This document shows positions 1 to 8,416 of a stretch of DNA of 64,000 nucleotides, piece after piece. The notes under the pieces are model-generated. The model was not told where the DNA came from and did no database searches. It saw nothing but the letters and a program-made list of their open reading frames with translations. Source of the DNA: Deltaproteobacteria bacterium (GTDB lineage Bacteria > Myxococcota_A > Polyangia > JAAYKL01); NCBI GenBank assembly GCA_029565915.1, contig JAKQNG010000296.1:1-64000 (forward strand), written 5' to 3'. The translations under genes were made by a program, and so were the position numbers. How positions within the stretch are numbered: the first letter of the stretch is position 1; each line of letters starts with the position of its first letter.

Positions 1-151
1 TGGCGAAGCTGTTCCGGGCCGCGGCCCTTCTGGCGCGCCTTTCTTTTCTCGGCTACCTGTTTGAAGTAGACCCCAGGGGAGAACAATCGCTCGATCAAGC
101 TCTGGCCGCCGCCTGAAACCGGACTTTTTCAGGGACGACTATCCAGTCTGC

Positions 152-1300
152 ATGCCGATCTTTCCACGCACCCTCAATCCCCTGACCACCGGTGTTTCGG
201 CCTTCCTCTTCGGCCCCCGGATGACCGGAAAGACCACCCTGCTCCGGGGCATTCCGGCAGATGCCTGGTTCGATCTCCTCGATCCCGCACTGGAACTGCA
301 ATACCGGGCCAATCCCGGCCTGTTCTGGGAGCAGCTGTCCGCCATCCGGGAAGAGGCGGTAATCGTCGTTGACGAAGTGCAGCGAGCGCCGGAGCTGCTG
401 AATGTGGTGCAGATGGGCATCGATCGGCGCCGGCAGGTGTTTCTGTTGTCCGGATCGAGTGCGCGGAAGCTCCGTCGCGGCGGTGCGAACCTCCTCGGCG
501 GACGGGCGCTGGATCTGCGACTTCATCCCCTGTGCGCGGACGAACTCGGAAAAGACTTTCGAATGGACCGGGCACTGTCGTTCGGCACCCTGCCCCAGAT
601 TGCCACACTCGTCACAGAAAAGCGGGAGGATGTGGCCCGGCAGCTCCTCGCGAGTTACGTCACCACCTATCTGCGCGAAGAAATTCAGGCCGAAGCCCTG
701 ACGCGGAATGTGGGGGCGTTCGCCCGCTTCCTGCAGATCGCGGCGCAGCATCACGGCCAGGTCATCGAGTTCGCGTCCATTTCCAGGGACTGTGCCGTGC
801 CGGCGAGCACCGTGAAAGAGTACTTCCAGATTCTGGAAGATACGCTCATCGGCTTTCTGCTGTGGCCCTTCGACCGCAGTGAGCGGAAAAAGAGCCGACC
901 CAGGTTCTACCTGTTCGACTGCGGCGTTATCCGTGCGCTGCAGCAGAGACTCGAAGACCCGCCGACACCTGCCGAGACGGGATTCCTCTTTGAAAACTGG
1001 GTGGTGAACGAACTGCGACGGATTCGCGACTATGAAAGAAAGCCCCACGAGTTCGCCTTCTGGCGGGAAAGGGATCGGGTAGTGGATCTGCTGGTGACGA
1101 AAGGCAACCGGGTCATTCACGCATTCAAATGCAAGAGTGGACGCACGGACCTGCGCCCGGGTGTCGCTGGTCGTTTTCGGGAGATCTTCCCCGGGGTTCC
1201 CCTGGCGGTCATTTCCATGAGCGACGCGCGTCCCCGGATGGCCGACGGCGTGGAGATCCTGCCGGTGAAAGAGGCCCTGCAGCGCTATCGCGCGCTGTAG
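152..1300 (+). CDS. AAA+ ATPase of the DUF4143 family
   Basis: Walker A-like GPRMTGKTTL, Walker B IVVDEVQ, LSGSSARKL and the DUF4143 C-terminal YLFDCGVIRAL / FLFENWVVNEL motifs. Confidence 0.85.
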   Translation: MPIFPRTLNPLTTGVSAFLFGPRMTGKTTLLRGIPADAWFDLLDPALELQYRANPGLFWEQLSAIREEAVIVVDEVQRAPELLNVVQMGIDRRRQVFLLSGSSARKLRRGGANLLGGRALDLRLHPLCADELGKDFRMDRALSFGTLPQIATLVTEKREDVARQLLASYVTTYLREEIQAEALTRNVGAFARFLQIAAQHHGQVIEFASISRDCAVPASTVKEYFQILEDTLIGFLLWPFDRSERKKSRPRFYLFDCGVIRALQQRLEDPPTPAETGFLFENWVVNELRRIRDYERKPHEFAFWRERDRVVDLLVTKGNRVIHAFKCKSGRTDLRPGVAGRFREIFPGVPLAVISMSDARPRMADGVEILPVKEALQRYRAL

Positions 1301-1345
1301 GATTGCTCCTCCGTACCACTCTGGTCCCGTTTGAAAGGGTTTGTT

Positions 1346-1759
1346 ATGAAGGCAGAAAATTCATACCGGGCATGGAAAAGGACGATGCGGATTGTCTGCC
1401 GGGTCTTGCTGATTGTCCACGCATGGTATTCCTTCATCTATGTTGCAGGGATCGTGATGAGCGCATTCCGTATGGTCGGGGAACTCGTCGATCCCATTGG
1501 TACAATCGTGTTCTCGGTCATTTTTCCTTTTTCCCTTCTTTGTTCAATTTGTTGTTTCAATGTGCTGCGGGAGAGTCGACATGCGCGCATTTATGGGAAA
1601 ATTGTCGCAATCATTCAATTGCCCTTGTTTCCATTGGGAACACTGTTGGGGGCACTATTGCTCATTTGCCTTGTAAAACTCGCCGGTTTTCCAGCCGAAG
1701 CATATTCTGAACAACACGCGGATAGCAGCCGAACGCCAGACCATCATGTGGGGATGTGA
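1346..1759 (+). CDS. Small hypothetical membrane protein
   Basis: ORF with several hydrophobic segments; internal ATG at 1346 gives a plausible start; lower GC than its surroundings. Confidence 0.5.
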   Translation: MKAENSYRAWKRTMRIVCRVLLIVHAWYSFIYVAGIVMSAFRMVGELVDPIGTIVFSVIFPFSLLCSICCFNVLRESRHARIYGKIVAIIQLPLFPLGTLLGALLLICLVKLAGFPAEAYSEQHADSSRTPDHHVGM

Positions 1760-2046
1760 CATCATGGGCCATCTGGAACATGCTCATCAGAATAATTCGC
1801 CCTGGCAGTGAGGAGATACAAATGCCCCAATTATCTGCATTTACTCACCCCGGTCGGGCACCCCGGTCGGGAATATGAAATCATTGGGGAATTCGAAAAT
1901 GGGGGCGGCGGATCACTTCACGGGGAATGGGTCCTGCTCGATGACGGCGTAGAATTCGTTCACGGCAAGTCCGGCGCCGCCGGATGACCGGGGTGGTCCA
2001 GTTGGTGCCCACGAAGCGCACGAATGCCTTTCCGCGGAAGGTTATC

Positions 2047-2490
2047 TCATCCTCCGGAATCGAAAAGATCCAGCGGTTCAGTGAAAACCTGCGACAGGGG
2101 CAGTGCGATGATCTTTTCGCCCATGGCGAAGCGCTCGCGGCCGGGGTAGACCACGCGGAGGGATTCGAGGTTCAGATCCGCAAGAGCCGAGTGCATCGAC
2201 CAGGTTGTCTTCGGCGCCAGGGTCATCTTGATCTCGAAGCCATACCGCCGGTTGCCCCGTACGATCAGAAAATCGAGCTCCGCACCGGTGTGGGTGCGCC
2301 AGAAGAAACACTCTTCGGGCGTTGCGCGGTATCGCGTCGCAAGGGTCGAAATCACCATCCCTTCAAAAGACGCGCCGGCTTTCGGGTGGCCATCCAGGTC
2401 GTCTTGCGTGGCAATGCCGAGGAGCGCGTGCAGGATTCCGGAGTCGGCGAGGTATACTCTGGGTGATTTCTGAGATGCGGACAATGTGAT
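2047..2490 (-). pseudogene. C-terminal fragment of a DUF4143-family AAA+ ATPase
   Basis: SPRVYLADSGILHALLGI...FEGMVISTL...FFWRTHTGAELDFLIVRGNRRYGFEIK matches the DUF4143 C-terminus; the ATPase half is absent upstream. Confidence 0.75.
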
Positions 2491-2531
2491 AGAATCCGGA
2501 CATACAGAATTTTTTGTCGAAGGAGAAAGCC

Positions 2532-3749
2532 ATGAAACGCGCATTGATGATTGTCGCCGCCCTGTCCCTTCTTCCGGGATGCCCCGGCAATGAAGAACAG
2601 GACAACCGGCTGGGAGAAGACGGATATCCCTGTGGGGAGGTGACCTGGGAGAGTGTGTCCTGGGATCATGTCCTGGAGGACGGCAGCACCCCGGCGGAAC
2701 TGCTGGGGACCGTGGAAGGGGAGTGTTCCGCCCCCATGACCTGGGACGCTTTCAACAGCGACTGCGACATCGTCCCCGCCACCGGGGAGACCTCGATGGC
2801 GGTGACTGTTACGCTGGATCACACGCAGGTGCGCCTGGGACACTACGAAAACCCGGACACCGAAAGAATGGCGGATGAGGAGGTCGAGTGTGCCGCATTC
2901 CTTCTGGAGGTTCCGGCCCGGATTCACCTGGAAACCGCGGACGGCATGTTTGTGGAAACCACCGACACCCTGCTGATGGGCTATGCCGGGGCCACCGGTT
3001 CCCCTGTCCTGTCGTTCGAAAAGGAGCTGGGCGAACAGGGAGGTGCCCTGCAGATCGACCCCGATGACGCCACCTCGGTGCTCCTGCGCTACCGGCTGGG
3101 CGGTGCCACGGCGGCGTGCGCCGGGAATGTGGAGCTTACGACCAGCCATAGTGAAGGAGATGGAATTTCTTCCACAGGCAGCGGCGAACTGGGCAGCTGG
3201 TCGGCCACCTCCTGCCCCCTGGGAGAGACCGAAGTGGACGTGACCGCCATCCTTCCGGACGGCACCACCGTGGTCGAGCGGGTGGCCGAATACTGGGACG
3301 CGGCCGTTTACACGGGCACCTGGACGAACGGGGGCGAAGCGGACCTGCTGCTCCACGTGGCGGCGGCCGCAGACACCGCGTGCCGGATGGACGGCGGCTA
3401 CGGCGCCAGTCTGCCAGCCACCATCACTTACAGCACCAGCGACGGCGTCATCGCAGAAACGGTGGTGGCCGGCGAGCTGAGTGTGACCTTTGACGAAGCG
3501 GGCAATGTACGGGGGATGTCTGTCGATCTCAACGATGAGCTGGTCTGCACTTCGGCAGAGGACACCATTCCCTACGGGGACTGCGCCACGCTCACGGCGG
3601 CGACCATCCAGCTGAGAGTCCACGAGACCCCGGAAGGGACCAGCTTCACCGACGAGGGACTCTGGATCTACGAGTACCACACCGGCAGCACGTCCACCGA
3701 TCGGGAACCCGATGCCGTTGTGGGGCTGGAATTCCCCATCGGCGGGTAA
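2532..3749 (+). CDS. Hypothetical lipoprotein
   Basis: MKRALMIVAALSLLPGCPG signal peptide with lipobox; internal ATG at 2532 preceded by AGGAGAAAG. Confidence 0.7.
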   Translation: MKRALMIVAALSLLPGCPGNEEQDNRLGEDGYPCGEVTWESVSWDHVLEDGSTPAELLGTVEGECSAPMTWDAFNSDCDIVPATGETSMAVTVTLDHTQVRLGHYENPDTERMADEEVECAAFLLEVPARIHLETADGMFVETTDTLLMGYAGATGSPVLSFEKELGEQGGALQIDPDDATSVLLRYRLGGATAACAGNVELTTSHSEGDGISSTGSGELGSWSATSCPLGETEVDVTAILPDGTTVVERVAEYWDAAVYTGTWTNGGEADLLLHVAAAADTACRMDGGYGASLPATITYSTSDGVIAETVVAGELSVTFDEAGNVRGMSVDLNDELVCTSAEDTIPYGDCATLTAATIQLRVHETPEGTSFTDEGLWIYEYHTGSTSTDREPDAVVGLEFPIGG

Positions 3750-3785
3750 CCGCCTCTCTGGCGCTGAACGAAGGAACTGTGACAC

Positions 3786-4655
3786 TCAGCAGTTTATCTG
3801 TTCAAAGAGGGCGCGGAATGCCTCCTGCAACGGCGGCGCGGTCAACGGATGGTCAAGGGGCGTGAGACGCCGCATTGATGCGGCGGGGATGTCCCGGCAG
3901 AACGGAATGCGCCCGAGGAAGGGAATGTGCCGTTCTTCACAGAGTCGTTCCACCGCCGGCGGGTGTTCCCATCCGGGCATGGAGCGGTTCAGCAGCACCA
4001 CCGCGGGAATGCCGCGGAGGTCGCACAGGTCGAGGAGCCGCTGCAGGTCGCTGAACCCCGACACGGTGGGTTCCGTCACCGCCAGCACCTGATCCGTCAA
4101 GGAGAGGCAGGCCTGCACGGGACAGCCGATGCCCGGCGGACCATCCACCACCACGAACGGCGCTCCCCGTTCAGCGGCGATCTGCCGGGCCCGGTCCACG
4201 ACGGCCGTGACCATCCGCCCGGAGTTGTCCTGCGCGGGCAGCAGCTCGCCCTCCACCAGGATGCCGCTGTCGCATTCCCGCACCCGAAGGACGCCGGTCT
4301 GTCGGGGCATCGTGTCAATGGCGCCGGGGGCGCAGACGATGAGGCATGCGCGACAGCCCTCGCAGCGCATCGGATCCACCCGGGCGGTTTCCGCGGTTAT
4401 CCGCACCGCATCGAACCGGCATACCCGCGCGCATTCGCCGCAGCCGTTGCACAGGGCGTCGTCCACAGCGGCGTACTGCCCGGCGTTGAGGGCCTCCTCG
4501 GATACCGTCCGGCCGGAGAGGAACAACCCGAGATTCGCGGCTTCCACATCGGCGTCCACAGCCACCGCGTCGTTCTTCAGGAAACGGACAAGAGATGCGG
4601 CGATGAGCGTCTTGCCGGTGCCGCCCTTGCCGCTCAGCACGGCGATCTGTTTCAC
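3786..4655 (-). CDS. MinD/Mrp-family P-loop ATPase with inserted ferredoxin domain (ORP-cluster type)
   Basis: SGKGGTGKT deviant Walker A plus CNGCGECARVC / CEGCRACLIVC 4Fe-4S motifs; GTG start at 4655 overlaps the upstream gene by 4 bp. Confidence 0.88.
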   Translation of the reverse strand: MKQIAVLSGKGGTGKTLIAASLVRFLKNDAVAVDADVEAANLGLFLSGRTVSEEALNAGQYAAVDDALCNGCGECARVCRFDAVRITAETARVDPMRCEGCRACLIVCAPGAIDTMPRQTGVLRVRECDSGILVEGELLPAQDNSGRMVTAVVDRARQIAAERGAPFVVVDGPPGIGCPVQACLSLTDQVLAVTEPTVSGFSDLQRLLDLCDLRGIPAVVLLNRSMPGWEHPPAVERLCEERHIPFLGRIPFCRDIPAASMRRLTPLDHPLTAPPLQEAFRALFEQINC

Positions 4656-5512
4656 GGCGGACCTCCTTGCGCCAGCAACTCCCGGGCGATGGAGCGCGCC
4701 GTTTCGAGGAGTGCCGGACATTCCCCGGGGACGAGGGTTCCTTCCGCGCCGGCCCGGGCGATGGCCGCAGAAAAGGGAATGCGACCGACGATCCGCAGCC
4801 GGTGCGCTTTCGCGAAGCCATCCACATCCGCATCGCACAGGTCGCACCGGTTGATCACGACAAGGGGTGTGCGTCCCAGTGCCGCGCACAGGTTGACGGC
4901 TGCGGCCAGATCGTGGAGCCCGGACGGCGTGGGCTCGGTGATCAGGATGACCCGCTCGACCGCCTCCACCACCGCGGCCACCGGACAACCGGTTCCCGGC
5001 GGCGCATCCACGACGAGGAGCGCATCCGGTGACTGTCGCACGACCGTGGCCAGCAGGTCTTCAATCAGCGGCTTCGCCCGGGCTTCGCCCACGTCCAGTC
5101 GACCGGCAAAAAATCGCAGCTCCTGCGCCGTGCCTTCTTCGATGACGCCGATCCGACGGCGGTGTTCGACGAGGGCGTGTTCGCTGCAGACCAGCAGGCA
5201 GGCGCCGCAGCCGTGGCAGAGACGATCAAAGACGTGCACGGTCTGATCGAAGACGGTGATGGCGGAAAAGGCGCAGATGGACTGGCAGTTGCCGCAGCCC
5301 GAGCAGGACACCCCCACCGGGGCGGGGATGGACACGTGGGACGATGTGAGCTCATCGATCCGGGGGTGGAGGAACAGGTCGCCGTCCGGTGCTTCCACGT
5401 CCGCATCGACATAGGCCACCGTGTGCCCTTCGTCGGCGAACACGCCGGCCAGGGTGGTGGCGAGCAGCGTTTTTCCGGCACCACCCTTGCCGCTGGCGAC
5501 GGCTACTTTCAT
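4652..5512 (-). CDS. MinD/Mrp-family P-loop ATPase with inserted ferredoxin domain (paralogue)
   Basis: MKVAVASGKGGAGKTLLATTL, CSGCGNCQSIC, CHGCGACLLVC; ATG at 5512. Confidence 0.88.
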   Translation of the reverse strand: MKVAVASGKGGAGKTLLATTLAGVFADEGHTVAYVDADVEAPDGDLFLHPRIDELTSSHVSIPAPVGVSCSGCGNCQSICAFSAITVFDQTVHVFDRLCHGCGACLLVCSEHALVEHRRRIGVIEEGTAQELRFFAGRLDVGEARAKPLIEDLLATVVRQSPDALLVVDAPPGTGCPVAAVVEAVERVILITEPTPSGLHDLAAAVNLCAALGRTPLVVINRCDLCDADVDGFAKAHRLRIVGRIPFSAAIARAGAEGTLVPGECPALLETARSIARELLAQGGPP

Positions 5513-6270
5513 CGGGGAATTTTCAGGGTGACCCGCCGCAGCCCGCCGGAACGGTATTCTTCGAGGGCCTTTGCCGCGGTGAGCCCCGGCGGCGCAGACC
5601 ACATGGCGATGTGCATGCCTTCAAGGGCCATGGACGCGTCCGGTCCGAAGCGCCCCGAGATCACTGCACGCACGCCCTGCCGGTGCAGGAGGGATGCGGC
5701 GCCGGTACCCGCTCCATGGGCGGCCAGGGCGGCCTCGTTCTTCAGAGTCCGCACGCCATTGCTGTCCACAATCAGAAAGGCGGGGGCCCGGCCGAATCGC
5801 TCGTCCATGGCCGCCCCCAGTCCCTTGTCGTCACAGACCGCCACAGCCACGGCGCCTTCTTCCAGTGCGAGCCCGGAGGCCTGATGGTGACCACCGCAGC
5901 TGTCCGCGTGGTCGTGGGCGCAGGGCACGATTCCCTGCAGGTGACCTTTCATCCATGCGTCCAGCGCATCGCCGACGCGGCCGGATGCGCCGGTGGCGAC
6001 CTCAATGCCCGACTGGTTGAACATGGCCACCGCCCGGGGCCCCATCCCGCCGGCAATAATGACGTTGGCGCCGGTGGAAGCGATGAACGCGGGTACCGCA
6101 CCCGGGGTATGGGCGGCGAAGTGGGGATTGTCGACCACCTGATGAGAAACAATCCGATCCCCGTCTGCTTCGACGAGAACAAACGCGGGACAGCGGCCGA
6201 AGTGGGCGGATACAGCACCTTCGAGACCGCGTCGATCATCTGCGGCAATGGCAATCCGTCGCACCGTCAT
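5509..6270 (-). CDS. Tandem-domain NifX/NifB-like (dinitrogenase iron-molybdenum cofactor family) protein
   Basis: Two consecutive NifX-like domains (IAIAADD...SAHFGRCPAFVLV and VAVAVCDD...DERFGRAPAFLIV). Confidence 0.82.
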   Translation of the reverse strand: MTVRRIAIAADDRRGLEGAVSAHFGRCPAFVLVEADGDRIVSHQVVDNPHFAAHTPGAVPAFIASTGANVIIAGGMGPRAVAMFNQSGIEVATGASGRVGDALDAWMKGHLQGIVPCAHDHADSCGGHHQASGLALEEGAVAVAVCDDKGLGAAMDERFGRAPAFLIVDSNGVRTLKNEAALAAHGAGTGAASLLHRQGVRAVISGRFGPDASMALEGMHIAMWSAPPGLTAAKALEEYRSGGLRRVTLKIPR

Positions 6271-6506
6271 CCGCGTCCACCCCGTCCTCTCCCGCCGCCG
6301 TTTCCGCCACCGCCGCCGTTTCCTCTCCCACCGCCGTTTCCGCGACCGCCGTGGCAGCGTCCCCGTCCGCCGCCCCGGGGCTGTCCACCCCTTCCGACGC
6401 CCATCCCCGCGCCATCACCGTTGTCGTCTGTCGGGTTGCAGCCGCCGAAGCCGCCTCCCGTGCGAGGGCCCTTTCCCTCCGGGCCGGTTCCATTTCTTCC
6501 GGGCAT
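6267..6506 (-). CDS. DUF5320-like Gly-rich small protein
   Basis: MPGRNGTGPEGKGPRTGGGFGGC N-terminus typical of DUF5320; stop overlaps the next start (ATGA). Confidence 0.7.
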   Translation of the reverse strand: MPGRNGTGPEGKGPRTGGGFGGCNPTDDNGDGAGMGVGRGGQPRGGGRGRCHGGRGNGGGRGNGGGGGNGGGRGRGGRG

Positions 6507-6509
6507 CTT

Positions 6510-6890
6510 CTACCTCCTCCGTTGAAGCCGGCCGCATCGCCGCCGGTTCTGCATGCCGCGCCCGGGACAGCCGCCGATGGTAACGACGTCGCCGCCCTGC
6601 GCGATGGTTTCAATGGCTTCTTTCGCCCCGCTGATCGCACCCGCAATCACGCGGATGCCCATCTCCAGGGCCAGGGGTTCAAACCGTCTCGGGAACCCGC
6701 CGCAGATCAGCACGACCACGCCGTGCTGCCGCAGCAGCGCCAGTCGCTCCAGCAGGGTGGACTCCGGCGCCATGGCCACAATGGACCACTCCACCACCGC
6801 GCCGTCCCTGGCCTGTCCCACCAGCACCCGGTCGGCAAAACCGAACCGGGGAGCGACCTCCATCTCAAATAGCGGCGCGGCGATGTTCAC
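6510..6890 (-). CDS. NifX/NifB-like (dinitrogenase Fe-Mo cofactor family) protein; corrected GTG start
   Basis: VNIAAPLFEMEVAPRFGFADRVLV...GVVVLICGGFPRRFEPLALEMGIRVIAGAISG; GGAGG SD 5 nt before GTG at 6890; the longer ATG at 6932 overlaps the putative promoter. Confidence 0.75.
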   Translation of the reverse strand: MNIAAPLFEMEVAPRFGFADRVLVGQARDGAVVEWSIVAMAPESTLLERLALLRQHGVVVLICGGFPRRFEPLALEMGIRVIAGAISGAKEAIETIAQGGDVVTIGGCPGRGMQNRRRCGRLQRRR

Positions 6891-6915
6891 CGGAACCTCC
6901 TGTTCACCGGCATAA

Positions 6916-6931
6916 AGCAAGAACCCTGCCA
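6916..6931 (-). promoter_or_regulatory. Putative sigma54 (-24/-12) promoter of the ORP-like operon
   Basis: Minus strand TGGCAGG-GTTC-TTGCT matches TGGCACG-N4-TTGCW; GG-N10-GC spacing exact; about 26 nt before GTG 6890. Confidence 0.75.
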
Positions 6932-6942
6932 ATGTGCCGATG

Positions 6943-8274
6943 TCAGGCGAGGCCCAGGTCCTTCATGCGGCGCCAGAGGGTGGTGCGGCTGATGCCCAGG
7001 ATCCGGGCGGCGCGGGAGCGGTTCCACAATACCTTGTCGAGCACGGCCCGCAGCTGTCCGGCCTCCGTCGTTTCGTCCGGCGTTTCCGCTGAACGGATGG
7101 CCGACACGGGGCGACCGGCCGCGGACAGCACCTCCGGCGGCAGGCAGGTCGTGTCAAAGGTCGCGCCCCGGCACAGGACCGCCGCCCGCTCCAGGATATT
7201 GCGCAGCTCCCGCACGTTGCCCGGATAGTCGTAGTCGTACAGCAGGCGCATGGTGCGGGAAGCGAAGGCCGGAACCGGTCGGCCGATGCGTGCGCAGATC
7301 CGCTTCATCAGGTGTTCCACCAGCAGAGGGATGTCCTCCCGTCGCTCCCGCAGGGGCGGGATGTCCATCGTCACCACGCGGATGCGGTAGTAGAGGTCTT
7401 CCCGGAATTCACCGTCCTGCACCATCTTTTCGAGGTTCCGGTTGGTGGCGCACACCAGGCGCACATCCGCCACGTGGAGTCGCGAATCCCCGAGGGGCTG
7501 GTATTCCCCTTCTTCCAGCACCCGCAGCAGCTTCACCTGGAACGCGGGGGAGATGTCGCCGATTTCATCGAGGAAGAGGGTGCCCCGGTCCGCCTGGGCG
7601 AATCGCCCCACCCGGCTCGCCACCGCGCCGGTGAACGCGCCCTTCGCGTGGCCGAACAGCTCCGACTCCAGCAGCGTGTCCGGCAGGGCGCCGCAGTTCA
7701 CCCGGATGAACGGGCCGCTCCTGCGCAAGGACAGGTTGTGGATGGCGCCGGCCACCAGCTCCTTGCCGGTTCCGCTGGGCCCGCGCACGAGCACCGGGGC
7801 GTCGGACTGGGCCACCTGGGGAATGGTGGCGAAGATCTCCTGCATGGCCCCGCTCGCGCCGACCATGTCCTCAAAAATGTGGCGGTTGGACAGCTCGCTG
7901 CGCAGCAGCTCCACGTCGCTCACATCCCGGAATATCTCCACGCCGCCCACCATGCGCCCCTCCTTGTCCCGCAGGATGGCCGTGGACACTTCGATGGGCA
8001 CCGCGTCCATGTCCGCATTGAGCACATCCACCCGCACGTCCCGCAGGGGAATGCCCGTTTCCAGGGTGTGGCGCAGGGCGCACCGGTTCTGGCAGATATC
8101 CGCCCGGAAGACCTCGTGGCACCGCCGTCCCAGAGCGTCCTGTACCGGAATGCCGGTAATCCGCGCCGCCGCCGCGTTGAACGAGGTGATGCGGAAGTGC
8201 TCGTCCACCGTGAACACCCCGTCGTTGATGCTGTCGAAAATCAGTGGAAAAAGCTGCGTCGTATTCTCACCCAT
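6943..8274 (-). CDS. Sigma54-dependent transcriptional activator (PAS + AAA+ + Fis HTH)
   Basis: PAS-like N-terminus, GPSGTGKELVA, ESELFGHAKGAFTGAV (intact GAFTGA), C-terminal Fis-type HTH. Confidence 0.95.
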   Translation of the reverse strand: MGENTTQLFPLIFDSINDGVFTVDEHFRITSFNAAAARITGIPVQDALGRRCHEVFRADICQNRCALRHTLETGIPLRDVRVDVLNADMDAVPIEVSTAILRDKEGRMVGGVEIFRDVSDVELLRSELSNRHIFEDMVGASGAMQEIFATIPQVAQSDAPVLVRGPSGTGKELVAGAIHNLSLRRSGPFIRVNCGALPDTLLESELFGHAKGAFTGAVASRVGRFAQADRGTLFLDEIGDISPAFQVKLLRVLEEGEYQPLGDSRLHVADVRLVCATNRNLEKMVQDGEFREDLYYRIRVVTMDIPPLRERREDIPLLVEHLMKRICARIGRPVPAFASRTMRLLYDYDYPGNVRELRNILERAAVLCRGATFDTTCLPPEVLSAAGRPVSAIRSAETPDETTEAGQLRAVLDKVLWNRSRAARILGISRTTLWRRMKDLGLA

Positions 8275-8316
8275 GGTTCACTGTTCCATCTGCCGCCCCT
8301 GAGCAGGTTGTTTAAC

Positions 8317-8355
8317 TGAAACATACTGTAACACAATTTGAAACGGTTTGTTCCA
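8317..8355. promoter_or_regulatory. Putative tandem activator-binding palindromes
   Basis: TGAAAC-ATACT-GTAACA (8317-8333) and TGAAAC-GGTTT-GTTCCA (8339-8355), 22 bp apart; overlaps TGTTT-N5-AAACA (8309-8323). Confidence 0.45.
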
Positions 8356-8383
8356 ATCGATTCTGCTGCATCTTCCTGCGTGC

Positions 8384-8399
8384 GGGCATGGTATTTGCT
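8384..8399 (+). promoter_or_regulatory. Putative sigma54 promoter upstream of the VKOR-DsbA gene
   Basis: GGGCATG-GTAT-TTGCT with exact GG-N10-GC spacing. Confidence 0.5.
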
Positions 8400-8416
8400 T
8401 TTTCGAAAAGTCAGCC

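Noticed and set aside
1846-1871. Tandem CACCCCGGTCGGG repeat between the membrane gene and the DUF4143 fragment
   Set aside because: Only two 13-bp copies in apparently decayed DNA; no supported function
2352-3785. 477-aa minus-strand ORF opposite the 2532-3749 lipoprotein
   Set aside because: Antisense shadow; only its C-terminal extension reads into the real DUF4143 fragment in another frame
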